64,000 nucleotides of DNA from Staphylotrichum longicolle (GCA_019096155.1 JAHCVI010000003.1:2356001-2420000); one strand, 5' to 3'; counted from the first letter of the stretch, positions 25,301 to 37,083 are shown. Made by a program: numbers and translations. The notes: a model not told the origin generated them from the letters alone.

Positions 25301-28300
25301 GGTTGTAGATCGACCTTATCTTACCTAGTTTCGTTAACCAACTCCAGATACTATAGAGGATAAAGAAGCAACTATACGTAGTCAAAGGACCGTTCCTAAC
25401 ACAGGTTGTACGACAAGAAACGGAACTACTCGACATCACAGTCGAAGGGAAGACTACAAAGGTCATTTTCGACATTATAGATATAGGGACCAAGAAGGAT
25501 ATAATCTTAGGTCGCCTATAGCATAGGATTTATAACCCCGACATCAGTTGGAAGGGAGGTAGCTACCTATAACCCCAAAGTACAACGGGCTTGCATCCGA
25601 TTAATACGATAGGAAGTGTAGACAACGAGTCACGAAAAAGTAGTACGGAGAAGCATATATACTTTGAGGACTCACTATAAGAGACGGGCAGTGGCAGATA
25701 GGCCACTATAGACTTAGGAAGAGGCGGCAGTCACTAGTAGAAACGACGTATATAGAGATAGACTAGCCAAGAGGTTGCTATCATCTTAGTCGATAATACC
25801 AGATTCCAACTCCAAGAATAGATCATTTGGATAGAAGTGGCTAAAGTCACGGCCAGCAGCAAGTTCGCGTACTACCAAAGCGCAAAGATAGACGACGAAA
25901 CGGGGAAGATCCTAGCGGAGTACCAGGGACACCCGGCGTTTATAGCCAAGCATATAGAGGGGTTGCCAGAATATGGACCTTAGGACTATAAGATCAAACT
26001 CAAGGAAGGCACCTAGTTAAAGTTCTTCAAGGTATACTATACGAACGAACTTCAAGACAATAAGTTAAAGAGATATCTTGAGGCCAATCTCAAGATAGGG
26101 CATATTAGACTATCGATATCTCCAGCAGGGTACCCGATCCTTTTTATACCTAAGAAGGACGGAAAACTCAGGATATACATAGACTACCAATAGCTGAACG
26201 AATAGATAGTAAAGGACTACTACCCCTTGCTACTCATCTTGCAACTTCGAGATTAGTTGGCAGGCGTACGACACTTCACGCGTCTTAACCTTCTAATAGT
26301 ATACGCCTACATTTACATTAAGGAGGGGGATGAATAGAAGACAGCCTTTCACACTCGTCACGGACACTTCGAATACTATATCATGCCCTTCGGGCTAACA
26401 AATACGCTAGCGATATTCTAGAAGGTCGTTGATCACGCGATCCGACCATTCCTCGACAAGTTCATAGTCTATTACCTAGATGACATTCTCATCTTCTTCA
26501 AGATACTCGAAGAACATAAGAAGCACGTGAAGTAGGTACTGGACGTACTTTACACGTAGAAACTCTCTATCAACAAAGACAAGAGCGAGTTCTATATCAC
26601 AAAGACAGTCTTCCTAGGCTTCGAGATTTTGCCAGGACAGATACAAATGGAACTAACCAAAGTCGAAGCCATCAAGACGTAGCCTATACCAAAAACAACG
26701 ACAGAAGTCCGAGGATTTATTGGATTTGCCAATTTCTATAGGATATTTATCAGAAACTTTGGCGATATCGTACAACCTCTACACCACTTGACGAAGAAAG
26801 ACATCGAATTCTAATAGGGGAAGGAGCAAGAATAGGCGTTTCAACAGATTCGTAACCTTATTATCGCGGACCTCATACTCTTATTGCCAGATCTTAGGAA
26901 GCCATTTGAGGTAGAGACCAACGTATTGGACTATACAATTAGAGGATAACTTAGTCAACAGGACGAGCAAGGAAAGCTCCACCCTATAGCATTCTTTTCG
27001 AAGAAGCTCGCAGGACCATAGCTCAACTACCCGATATACGATAAAGAGCTATTGGCAATTATCGAGGCCTTTCGCGAATGGAAACCCTACCTTAGCGGCA
27101 CAATATATCAAGTATAGGTATATATGGATCACAAGAACCTCCGATACTTTACTAGTACTAAAGAACTCAACTAGCGCTAGACACGATAGGCGGAGTTCCT
27201 TATAGAATTTAACTTCGTTATCATCTATAAGAAAGGATCCGAGAATACAAGAGCGGATGCCTTGAGTAGAAGACCGGATCACTTTGGCAATACAATAGAA
27301 GTATCGCTATCCTTATTCCGAGAATAGCCCGATAGGACGATACATTACCTACTATAGCAGCTAGTCTACTACGCCTATACCGACCTAGATCGAGGCAGGT
27401 CGTAAACTACAAGGAGGTACGACGATACGTAGTATAGGAACTACTAGAAAGAGTACAACACGGTCTTTAGGGAACAGAGACCCCAATACCAATAAGTACC
27501 AAGCAATATTAGAGGATCAGATGTACTCGTATTACTAGTCGCTAGGAAAAGACAAATCCTACAACGGGCCAAGCAAAGGAGTCCGACAGGACAGGCATTT
27601 GCTCTAGTACAACGACAAAGCTTATATCGGTAGAGACAAGTAGACGGAGCTTATCAAAGAGGTCTACAAGTCTAGACTCGGGGGATATATAGGAGTCACT
27701 AAAACTATTGCAAGGATCAAGCAGTAAGGGTACGACTTCCTAGGACTTAGGAAGAAGGTTGAGGAGACCCTTAAGGAATGTAACCTCTGCTACCAAAGCA
27801 AACCGTCACGTTACAAACCTTATAGACTCCTATAGCCATTGCCAGTTACAAAGCGGCCATAGAGCTTGGTAACGATAGACTTTATTACCAAGCTACTACT
27901 CTCCAAAGACATAACGATAGGAATAGAGTTCGATAATATCCTTGTCTTGGTAGACCAACTTACCAAGTGGAGCTACTTTATCCTATACAAGGAAATATAG
28001 TCAGTAGAACAACTTGTAGATATGATCTATCGGCACGTAGCCTTAGTTCACGGTTAGCCGAAGGAATAGATCATAGACAGAGACACTAAGTTCATATCCA
28101 GGTTCTAGCAAGCGTTGATAACGCGCCTAGGCATGAGGAGTAAGCTCTTAACGGCTTACTATCCGCAGACGGACGGATAGACAGAACGACTCAATCAGAT
28201 TGTAAAGCAATACCTTCGATCATTTATCAACTTCCAACAGGATGACTAGGTTATATTATTGCTAGTCGCGCAATTGGTATACAATATAGTACCAACCGAA

Positions 28301-29029
28301 TCTACAAAAGTCACACTATTCTTCGCGAACTTTAGGTATAAAGCAGACCTATACTAGGGACCCGAGGTTGCGGTCCCTAGGGCAGCTGTTAAGGTAGACT
28401 AGATATATACACTTCATACGATGCTCAAGGAAGAACTAGAGTTTGTCAAGCAAAGGATAAAGCACTACTACGATAAATACAGGCTCGAGGGTCCTTGCTT
28501 AGAGAGGGGAGATAAAGTCTACCTCATTTCACGGAATCTTCATACGAAGCGACCAAGTTGGAAACTCGATTTCAAAAAGATTGGACTATTCAAGATCGAG
28601 GAGAAAATTTCGACATCCAACTACCAACTGTCATTACTAGCGACAATGCACATCAGGACGTATGTTTTTCACATTTCACTTTTAAAACTAGCATCTAAGA
28701 ACGTACGACTTGCTATAGACGTAGAAGTTAAGGACAAGGAAGAAGAATAAGACATCGAAGAAATCCTGGATTCATAGGTTACGAGGGGATAGCTACAATA
28801 TTTGGTAAAATGGTTAGATTTTAGGCTAGAAGACAACTTATAGCAACCAGCTATAAACCTCCACTATCCAGAGAAGCTTAAGGAGTTCCACCAGAGGAAC
28901 CTAGATCGGCTAAGGGCTTAGGCGCCGAAAGCCAGGAAGGGTCTAGCAGACTTAGAGACTCCTAGTCGATTACCCTAAAGGCGCCTAACGCTTACGCCTA
29001 CCCAACCAATCCCTGCTCAACGGGTATAG
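22395..29029 (+). pseudogene. Gag-Pol of B3 with C-terminal chromodomain, RIP-damaged
   Basis: Gag begins at a mutated ATA (22395). The zinc knuckle is near 23190, the protease near 25290, RT near 26030-26530 (YLDDILIF near 26468-26498), RNase H near 26870-27280, integrase near 27590-28400 and chromodomain near 28745-28890. The only lengthy open piece is 28421-28750, the C-terminal integrase region (HYYDKYRLEGP, KVYLISRNL). Stops are the usual RIP products. Confidence 0.9.
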
Positions 29030-29126
29030 GACCCTCCAATAGGGGAGAGTCAGGCTCTTCCAACTCCTCTAGACCTTATATCCCACGACAAAACACCTTA
29101 GTACCATAGTTATACAACTTCTACTA

Positions 29127-29499
29127 CTAACTACGTAAATAAGATAAACGACTAAGCGTTTCAGACAACAACTCTTCAGTTTTAGCAATCTCGGCTACTA
29201 CCTTCTCCTAGGTAGACAAATTCGCAAGCACTATAACGTCAGCACCAAGGACACGAAAGACAAACCATAGGGGGCTCACAGGTATCGGCCATATTCGGGC
29301 CACTACACTTCTTGCCCATACGAGTACAGTATTGGCACTTGCCCTCCAATATCACGCAACGCCTTCGGGGCCTCGCGTTCCAACAACGTTCGCAAGGTAT
29401 AGAGGACTCGTTACTATAGCGCTCGATCTTGGCGGCAAGGACGGAACGTTCGCGTACAAGATCACGGGCGAGACGGGACTTGCTCGCTCGGTCAGCTAT
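29127..29499 (-). pseudogene. Antisense Cys-rich/coiled-coil frame in B3
   Basis: Homologous to the antisense frame of B2. It has ADRASKSRLARDL, then PCERCWNARPRR, KCQYCTRMGKKC and a helical tail to 29127. The ATG is mutated to ATA. The fuller Cys set here (CERC, C, CQYC, C) looks like a small zinc-binding unit. The tail is in another frame after a TGA at 29239. Confidence 0.55.
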
Positions 29500-29626
29500 A
29501 GCGGTACGACATAGCGGAAAAAGGGAAGGAAGGAGGAAGGACTCACCAGGAACACCGGCGGGTGTTGGCGCTACTTGAAACAATGAGTTGGTCTTTCGGG
29601 ACGAAAGACGTCGAGGAGGGGCATCG

Positions 29627-30067
29627 TGTCACGAACCAACCATAAAAGGCGGCCTGGTAGGGCATACGAGGCGCAGCGAGAACCAATAGGCAGCAACGAG
29701 GCTGCGGCGCCAAGAGACGGGTAGCCCAGGGGAGCTGGCTACCCCAGGTGATCATGGTAGACAAAGGTAGCCGCCTACCCGGGGCGACCAAAGGATAGCT
29801 CAGGGTAGCTAGCGAGCACGGGCGAGCCAGGACAAAGGGGACTCAGGACAAAGAAGTCATCATATATATATACTAGCTAGTTAGTCACTCGTTGAGGGAG
29901 CTTGGAGCTTCCTCAGTAAGCAATTCACACTTGGACTTCACCAGTTCATTGAGACCAGATCAGTGCGTCTTGTTGTAGACCTTTTGGCTCTACCGAATCT
30001 CTATACTTGACCAAGACATACCTCCGGGACCCTTTCAGAAGTGGGTCAGGACGAACGATTCGTCATA
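29627..30067 (+). repeat. 3' LTR of B3
   Basis: 441 bases, ending ATTCGTCATA and followed by GATAG, after which the integrase of element A resumes. Confidence 0.94.
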
Positions 30068-30072
30068 GATAG

Positions 30073-31591
30073 GCACTTGCTCTAGTACAACGATAAAGCT
30101 TACGTCGGTAGAGACAAGTAGACGGAGCTCATTAAGGAAGTCTACAAGTCTAGACTTGGGGGATATATAGGAGTTACCAAAACCATTGCAAGGATCAAGT
30201 AGCAAGGGTATAACTTCCTAGGACTTAGGAAGAAGGTTGAGGAGACCTTTAAGGAATATAACCTCTACTACCGAAGTAAACCGTCATATTACAAACCTTA
30301 CGGACTCCTATAACTATTGCTAGTTATAGAGCAGCTATAGAGCTCGGTAATGATAGACTTTATTACTAAGCTACTACTCTCTAAAGATATAACAATAGGA
30401 ACGGAGTTCGATAGTATCCTTATCTTAGTAGACTGACTTACTAAGTAGAGCTACTTTATCCTATATAAGGAGATATAGTCGGTAGAACAACTTGTAGACG
30501 TAATCTACCGGCACGTGGCCTTAGTCTACGGGTAGCCGGAGGAGTAGATTATAGATAGAGATACCAAGTTCGTATCTAGGTTTTAGCAAGCGTTGATAAC
30601 GCGCCTAGGTACGAAGAGTAAGCTTTCGACGGCTTACTATCCATAGACGGATGGATAGATGGAATGACTCAACTAGATCGTAGAGCAATACCTTTAGTTA
30701 TTTATCAATTTCTAGCAAGATAACTAGGTTATATTGTTGCTAGTTGCGCAATTAGCGTATAATACGGCACTAACCGAATCTACGAAAGTTATACCATTCC
30801 GCGAACTTTAGATACAAAGTAGACCTACGCTAGGGACCTAAGGTTACAGTCCCTAGAGCAGCTATTAAGGCGGACTAGATATGTACGCTTACGTAATACT
30901 AAAGGAAGAACTGGAGTTTATTAGACAAAGAATGAAGTATTACTACAATAAATATAGGCTCGAGGGTCCTCGCCTAGAGAGGGGAGATAAAGTTTACCTT
31001 ATCTTACGAAATCTTTGTACGAAGCGACTAAGTCGAAAACTCGATTTTAAAAAGATTAGACCATTTAAAATCGAGGAGAAAATTTCGATATCTAACTACC
31101 GACTATCATTACTAGCGATAATACGTATTAGGACATATATCTTTTACATTTCACTTTTGGAACTAGTACCGAAGAACGTACGGCTTGCTACAAACGTAGA
31201 AGTCGAGGATAAAGAAGAAGAATAGGATATCGAAGAAATCCTAGATTTACAGATTATAAAAGGGTAGTTGCAATATTTGGTGAAATGGTTGGATTTCGGG
31301 CTAGAAGACAATTTATAGCAACTAGCTACAAACCTCTACTATCTAGAGAAACTAGAGGAGTTCCACTAGAGGAACCCGGATCGACTATAGGGGCCAGTTC
31401 TAATAAAGCAGCTAGGTCAGCGTCCAATAGATTTAAGCCAAGAGAGGACCAATCGAATAGGACGTCCGCGCCGAGCGATCGTACGTCGCTAGTCACGAAG
31501 GCCTCGGACGCCTATAGCCTCTTATCCTCCTCTTCTATCTCATTCAACGACTATATTCCTCGACGGAATAGCTTGGAACTACGCTCCTTGA
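30073..31591 (+). pseudogene. Gag-Pol of element A, last segment (integrase and chromodomain)
   Basis: It continues the integrase from the point of B3 insertion. The stretch 30881-31225 is open and matches the integrase C-terminus (KYYYNKYRLEGPRLERGDKVY). The chromodomain follows (VEEILD, LQYLVKWLDFG, about 31225-31370). After that the tail differs from the B elements, reading in frame GRPRRAIVRR with a few stops until 31591. Confidence 0.8.
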
Positions 31592-32109
31592 GGAAGCGCT
31601 TCTAACGACGAAGGCGAGCTAGGCGGCCTACGACTATCTGAAGTTAGGTTTGGAGGACGAAAAAGGCCTCCTCAGCATCTACCTCCTCCTACTCTACCCG
31701 CTTCTACTTAGATATAACTTTCGTCACTAAAGAAGTCAGTAAAGGCGTCGACATATATAGAAGGGCGATACCAATAGGCAGAAGCTACACTAGACCTATC
31801 GTAAGAACGGCCACGACGGACGCACTTGCTATACTAGGATAAATCCTACGAGATACAATAGGCTAGATTGCGTTTAAAGTACCAAGAATAAGGTATAGCG
31901 TCTATACCCGAGGAATCGATAAAGGAAGCAAGCGTAGCGCGCTCTTAGGTTTTCTTGGATTAACGTTTTTAGATATAACCTATTATAATGTTAACATCGC
32001 GGCGACAATACGGAAGGGAAAAACGCTACACTTATAAGCATAGGTTGTTGGCGGTATTTGAAACAAGCCTTAAGGCTTTCGGGTCGAAAGCCTAGAAGGA
32101 GGGGCATTG
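31592..32109. other. Non-coding 3' tail of element A
   Basis: About 520 bases between pol and the 3' LTR. Only the last part (GGCG[GC]TACTTGAAACA, then TTTCGGG[AT]CGAAAG) resembles the B elements. The antisense Cys-rich frame is not recognisable here, on either strand; heavy RIP may hide it. Confidence 0.5.
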
Positions 32110-32534
32110 TATCACAGACTGACTATATATATAGCTAGGAGGGGCTATAGTCGGGGCGTAAGGCGCCCTAACGTCCAATTATCGAGTAACTAATTAGGGA
32201 AGGATTACGCTTGGTATAGGCTTAGCACCGTGATCCAATACCAAGGCTTATAGGGATCACTTTGTAATCCTAGTAAGCCAATACAGAGGATTATACAAAG
32301 GAGATAGTAATCCAAAGGAACCATTATATATATATACGCTAGATAGTTAGTCACTCATTAAAGGAGCTTGGGAGCTTCCTTAGTAAGCAATTACAGTTTG
32401 GACTTCACTAGTTCATTAAGACCAGATCAGTGTATCTTGTTGTAGACCTTTTGGCTCTACCGAATCTCTCTGCTTGACCAGGATATACCTCCGGGACCCT
32501 TTCAGAAGTGGGTCAGGACGAACGATTCGTCACA
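32110..32534 (+). repeat. 3' LTR of element A
   Basis: 425 bases from TATCACAGACTG (TG mutated) to ATTCGTCACA. Its last 294 bases match 1-294. Its 5' third differs from the B-type LTRs. It marks the sharp boundary between AT-shifted repeats and ordinary chromosomal sequence. Confidence 0.92.
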
Positions 32535-33290
32535 CCTGGCTGCGTGCGGAAAGTGACCGATGTAAGCAGGAAGTGGATTGGGGAAAGCAAAGATGCACGC
32601 AAGATAGATCGAATACGATGAGTCGACAGTGTTCTGTGAGAGACATCAGGCATTTTTGTTTCCCGATCTAAGCTGCAACATTATCCTCGTCCGTTTCTCT
32701 ACCCATCCCCTGCATGCTGTCTGCAACCCAACTGAAAAGCAGGGGTCTGCAGTTGGAGGTGACAGGAGCAGTCGGTCAGGGTCCTTGCAATGCTTTTCCT
32801 AAGTTGGTCACCGGGAACGGTACGTTATTCCACCTTAAGGCTCAGAAATGCGGAGCAAAACATCCGCAAGGTTTGACCAGTCGCGGTTCCCCACCTTTTC
32901 ACGTTCAGAAACACACCCACTCACCTCACCTTTCCTCAAAATCTGTTAAGAGACAATGGTGTTGCATTTGGCGATTATTCGGGTGGTGGCGGGTGCTCCA
33001 GACAGTGGGATTTAGAGCAAAAGAATTCGGAGCTGGTCTGGTTCGGTCTGCGACCCTCGGAAGCACGAGCCTTTGAGCGCAGTATTGGCTAACTCAAAAT
33101 GGCTAGAATAGTGCGAAGTCGGGAGTCGGACAGGAGCACCTCGTGCAGGTGCAGATCTTATCTTGTGCAAACCTCGCCTCAACCAACTCGGGCAACCGCC
33201 GTATTTGGATGCTCTCATATGAAATATTGAAGGCTTGAATGGAAGCGTCTTGAAAGAAGTACACCTCTCGTCCCCGCGCACGATCATGGC
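32535..33290. other. Intergenic, no gene seen
   Basis: Unique-looking sequence of balanced composition with short open frames only. A stretch at 32950-33000 (ATTCGGGTGGTGG) resembles 47240-47270, upstream of the Cys-rich gene, and may belong with the relic at 33290. Confidence 0.4.
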
Positions 33291-33415
33291 GGCCGTTGCA
33301 AGAAACATGTCGTCGGATCGAGGTGAGAGAAAAATCCCACCACCAACCAGAAGTGGGATTGGATCAAGATGTGCGACCATAGGTGTTGTCGGAATTGTAT
33401 CAAAGACTGTACGTC
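33290..33415 (+). pseudogene. Decayed partial copy of the Cys-rich gene at 47688
   Basis: The DNA from GAAACATGTCG to CATCAAAGACTG-like words (TGTATCAAAGACTGTA) aligns along its length with 47925-48035 (GAACATGTC..., TGCATCAAAGATTGTAAG). Shared blocks include GAGAGAAA, GTGGG, ATCAAGATGTGCGA/GATAAGTGCGA, and GGTGTTGTCGGAATTG/GGTGCTGTCGGAGTTG. The reading frame is lost through small indels. No start and no 5' half were found with confidence. Confidence 0.55.
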
Positions 33416-33699
33416 TGGCTGCTTGGGCACTGAACAATTGTCCACCATTCTTCAACTCCGGATTCTACATTCGAGGTCCTTTTTCCTGACATTAGAAAGG
33501 CAGGGCTTCGAAACCCTCCGTGTTGGAGGAGATTGAATCCCGCCCATGAGAGGGATCCGGCAGAAACTGGGGAAAAGGGCTCTTGCCGAGCGATCTGCCC
33601 GTAACACTGTCCGATGTCGGGCTCACGCGACTGGAATCATCAGAGCGACGTCGTCGAGATTGATGAAACCGGACAGCCCTAGCGTCTGATTGCAATTCT

Positions 33700-34540
33700 A
33701 GGGGGGGCTTGCAAGGGGTGCTGCGTGCTCTCATCTTGTGGCGAGCTCTCGGCCAGTCGCTGGCCTGCCCTGTTCATCCCAACGGCCTAGGCTGGGCCTG
33801 TCCCGTTCCCTGCAAGCCTCACGCTTCCAGGAACGGCCCTCTGCGTCTGCGGCGCGTTGAGGGGCAAGTTAGGTCTGTTGAACCCCCTTGAAGTCGCTAA
33901 ACATTTCCCAATCGCTTGACGAGGCGGGGAGAGGGAAGACAAAACGGTCGGAACTTGGTCAAATTGTGTACATTAACTAGCGCCTGGGCGTGCTGAGGGT
34001 CAAAAACCCAAGAGGCATGCCCTACGCTCCCCGATTATGTTCGGGTACTGTTCCAGCACAAAACATCCGGTGTGCCAGAAGGCCAAGCCGTCTGGGGCAA
34101 GTGCGTCTGATTTGAAGCAGCTTCCCGAGACCAGACGGAAGAACCCCCGTTGCATATGCAAGGCGACTTGCAGCATGTACGTGTCCAAATTCGTACGATT
34201 TGATCCACCATTATCCCCTTCCCCTCCCCCCCCCTTCCCCCCGGGCTTGCTCGATGCCGCGTAGCGCGAATTGTGTTTGAAAGTCCTCCAGATTAGCGTC
34301 CCTCCTTCTGCCTAGCCGCCAGTTTTCCGGGTCGCTTTGCATGAGGCTTTCGAGGACCACATCGCTGATGCAACCATGCTGCGAGTGTCCTAGTCTGGCA
34401 GCGATTGATGCCGCCTGCACAACAAGGCTCCCGGTGAGAATGTGACATGTTATGCGCACTACAGCTCTCAAGGTGCCCTCCTCCTCCCACTCCTCGGTAG
34501 TCCTCTGTCCCATCGGGTGCCTCAGTGAATAAATCAAACG
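33700..34540. repeat. Dispersed repeat, copy 1
   Basis: It aligns with 40200-40920 and, in its second half, with 46500-46780. Anchor words are TTCATCCCAACGGCC (copy 2 TTTACCCCAACGGTT), CTTGCAGCATGTACGT (copy 2 CTTGCAGCATGCACGT) and GATGCAACCATGCTGCGAGTGTCCTA (copies 2 and 3 have GCAGCCATGCTGC and TGTCCTAT). Nothing in it looks like a transposase or an LTR. Confidence 0.6.
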
Positions 34541-34628
34541 CCATTCCATCCTCCGCCTCATTTCCCATTGGCCATCCTCATTCCTTCCCGGAATCTCGTT
34601 CTCTTGCACACTCCATCCTCGTCGTCCG

Positions 34629-36163
34629 ATGCAGTCCGTGGAGATATTGGTAACTTGGCCTTGGCTAGGACAGCCTGGTTCTGTGCCTGTCAAGGGCCCT
34701 TGGCCGCTCTCCAATCCCTTCCCTCCCCCCGTGGCCGGCTTCGGGTGCTGTACGCCGTCTGCCACCAGCTCTGGCCAGACCGACGCAAGTATCTCGGAGA
34801 CAACGGAAGACGACGTCGATAGCTTGTCGTCTACGCTCGTAGATCGGATCCTACTCTCGGAGAACGGCATTGACTTGACAGATGATGAGTGCTGCGACGA
34901 TGAGCACCACGTCTTGGAACCTGACGCGTAGGCTGCACCAATCTGCTTCGAATTTCAGGTGCCAGTTTTGATTGGCCTTGTGGCAGTTTCAGCGATACAA
35001 CCTCTCTCGACGCTGACGCCAAAGAGTACCTTTGGATCTGCGAGAGGGCGTTCCCAAACCCAAAGTACGGCTGGAGCTGGTATGTTAGCTGATCCCTGCC
35101 CTACCCTACCCTGCGTTGGATTGAAAATGACACTGGCTGATGACGCTGACTAGGTGCGCCGTCGACGATGAATCTCTCGAGATAAGCGACAGGAGGTAAA
35201 TAGGGATATCAACTGCCTATAAGGACATCGCTGACAATGGACTGTAGCCTTGACTTTGATTGTGATCGAGATAATTTTTGCCTCTATCGGGCGCCGATCG
35301 AGCCGACCAGTGTTCTGGATCTGAAGGCCGCGTCTGGCTATTGGGCAGAGTAGGTTCACTCCTCTGGCCATGGAACAACCGGACACTACTCAACTAGCGT
35401 CTGGCAGCAAGGTTGCCCGGGCCGCCGAATCGGCTACCGTCCTTGGGATCGACATCGCGCCTGTCCAGAGTGCTACCGAGCCGAACTGCTGGTTCGAGTT
35501 CGACAATGTCAACTGGGAATGGGCGAGAACGCCCCAGTCTTTTGATCTGATCTGGGGTAGCAAGCTCTTGGGGAATGTCAACAACTGGCCTCGAATGTTC
35601 CAGGGCGCCTACAAGGGCCTGATGCCCGGCGGCTTCTTAGAGCTATACGATACGCCATTCAGCTATCTGTCAGTAAGCGACCAAGAAGCGCCCTCGTGGA
35701 AGTCGGTCTCGCAGCAAGCCCACGAGCTCGGCAAGAAGACTAACTGCTCCTTTTCCATTGCCCCTGGTATGTACATGCGCCATATGGTGGCGGTGGGCTT
35801 TGTAGACATCAAGGAGACATGGGAGACGACCGAAGTGACACAATTCGTGCTGCACGATGTCGAAAACATGCTCCGCTTATCATGGCACCTGCAAGGTGTG
35901 GAGAACAAAGGAATTTGGGCGCGTCTGGCAGACTGGCGTGGCCGACTCGAGTCGGAAGCTGGCAATGTCAAAGTGCGACAGTATGTGCCCCTTTTTGCCC
36001 TAGGTTGCTTCAGGCAGACGTCGCCAGCTAACTTTTTTGTAGTGTAAGAGTATGGGGGCGAAAGCCGTTCGGCGGAGAGGCAATGTTCGCGTCAGACGGG
36101 CATGCTTTGGACGGGGCCCGGAGCGACGACGAGGTTGACCGGGACGGTTGTCCATGGAGATGA
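34629..36163 (+). CDS. LaeA-like (Methyltransf_23) SAM-dependent methyltransferase, divergent
   Basis: Proposed six exons: 34629-34927, 34987-35079, 35154-35195, 35248-35349, 35408-35980 and 36043-36163, giving 409 residues with phases that agree at every junction. The acidic N-terminus (SETTEDDVDSLSSTL) is typical of fungal LaeA/Mtf proteins. The fold is seen in SVLDLKAASGYWADK, then TVLGIDIAPVQ, WEW, FDLIWGSKLLGNVNNWP and GLMPGGFLELYD, as in family members that influence secondary metabolism. Motif I is unusual: the family's VLDIGTGTGIWA is here VLDLKAASGYWA, so the glycines that cradle SAM are mostly lost. It may be a non-catalytic paralogue or an ageing gene. The start is uncertain; no alternative N-terminal exon was found. 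No biosynthetic cluster is visible next to it. Confidence 0.68.
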
Positions 36164-36609
36164 GCGGCGATATTATGCTATAAATGGTTTGGAGTGACCC
36201 TGTATGTGGGGCATCGTTTTATAGTGTGAGTGTAATATTCACGGGACTCGATTCGTTTTTCTGAAGTGAACTTTGCAACGGATCACTAGTGTTCGTATAT
36301 ACGAATCAGGGGAGTGGGGTACAAGATGGATCGTGTCACGTCGTCAACGCCACTCTGCCGGTTAACGTTCAAACGGCCCGCTCAATCATTCCAATCTGGA
36401 GAGTCGCCTGCAATGCTAGTGCAGAAGATCGGTCCCCGCACGTTTTGTCCGGGAAGCAAGGGACCTAGAGCACCGATCGAGCCCAATTGCTCCCATAGAC
36501 AAATCAGAGGTGACAGCACGGCCCCACATTTGCTGGTCATTTCCCTACCACTAAGAGTAGCTTCAAGTCAGCTGCCACCGGCGCCCTCCACCGGGTACTA
36601 ACCACGCCG
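36164..36609. other. Intergenic, no gene seen
   Basis: Downstream flank of the methyltransferase and upstream flank of the LINE remnant. Only short open frames without recognisable domains. Confidence 0.4.
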
Positions 36610-37083
36610 AACCACGGCAAGGAATGGACCACCGGCAGGCACCTCAAGGCGGTCGATGCCGCCCTGCCTGGAAAACACGTAAGGCTTCTTTACGACACCC
36701 TATCGAGGACGGAGGCGCAAACACTGGCATAACTGCGAACTGGACATTCCAGACTTCGGAGCTTCCTCGCGACGATTGGAGCAATGGCAAGCGACCAGTG
36801 CGAATGTGGTCAAGGTAAGGAGGACACGCGCCATTTCCTTTTCCACTGTCTCAGGTACCAGCACCTACGCGGCGAAATGGTCAGGGAAGGCAAGGAGCGA
36901 TACGGGGACCTGTCATACATGCTTGGAGGGAGATCCAGCCACAAAAAACCCGATGGATCAGACCTTGACAGACCAAGGGAGAAATGGAAGCCGAACGTGG
37001 CAGCGGTCAGGGCAACGATCAAGTTTGCCATGAAAACAGGGAGACTAAGTCCGCAAACCCTATCATCATCCCCCATAACATAA
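36610..37083 (+). pseudogene. 3' end of a Tad1-like non-LTR retrotransposon (LINE), ORF2 C-terminus
   Basis: The frame reads WTTGRHLKAVDAALPGKHVR, LYDTLSRTEAQTLA, then a TAA, then LRTGHSRLRSFLATIGA, QCECGQGKEDTRHFLFHC and WKPNVAAVRATIKFAMKTGR. This is the conserved C-terminal end of fungal Tad-group LINE polyproteins, including the CxCx8HxxxxC knuckle. The internal TAA stands where family members have CAA, consistent with RIP. The RT and endonuclease parts are missing, as in the common 5'-truncated copies. Confidence 0.75.

Larger units (their letters stand above)
21900..30067 (+). mobile_element. Ty3/Gypsy chromoviral LTR retrotransposon B3, inserted in element A
   Basis: Complete 8168-base element with 441-base LTRs (21900-22340 and 29627-30067) and a perfect GATAG target duplication (21895-21899 and 30068-30072). 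Same order of domains as B2, and same antisense frame. A purine tract (29613-29621) precedes the 3' LTR. RIP damage is heavier than in B2. Confidence 0.95.
1..32534 (+). mobile_element. Outer Ty3/Gypsy chromoviral LTR retrotransposon (element A), RIP-mutated and interrupted
   Basis: This is the host element of the nest. Its own sequence is 1-433, 16783-21899 and 30068-32534; the rest is B1 (with B2 inside it) and B3. The 294 bases at the left edge match the last 294 bases of the 3' LTR (32241-32534), so the 5' LTR lacks about 131 bases outside the window. Joining the pieces across target duplications TATGG/TATAG (429-433, 16783-16787) and GATAG (21895-21899, 30068-30072) gives one collinear gag-pol. 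A purine tract lies at 32095-32104, just before the 3' LTR. Its LTR shares the 3' part with the B LTRs but has a different 5' (U3) part, so A is a related subfamily. Flanking target duplication cannot be checked because the left end is missing. Confidence 0.93.

Noticed and set aside
34211..34870. 219-codon minus-strand open frame
   Set aside because: Antisense to the dispersed repeat and to methyltransferase exon 1; no domain, odd composition.
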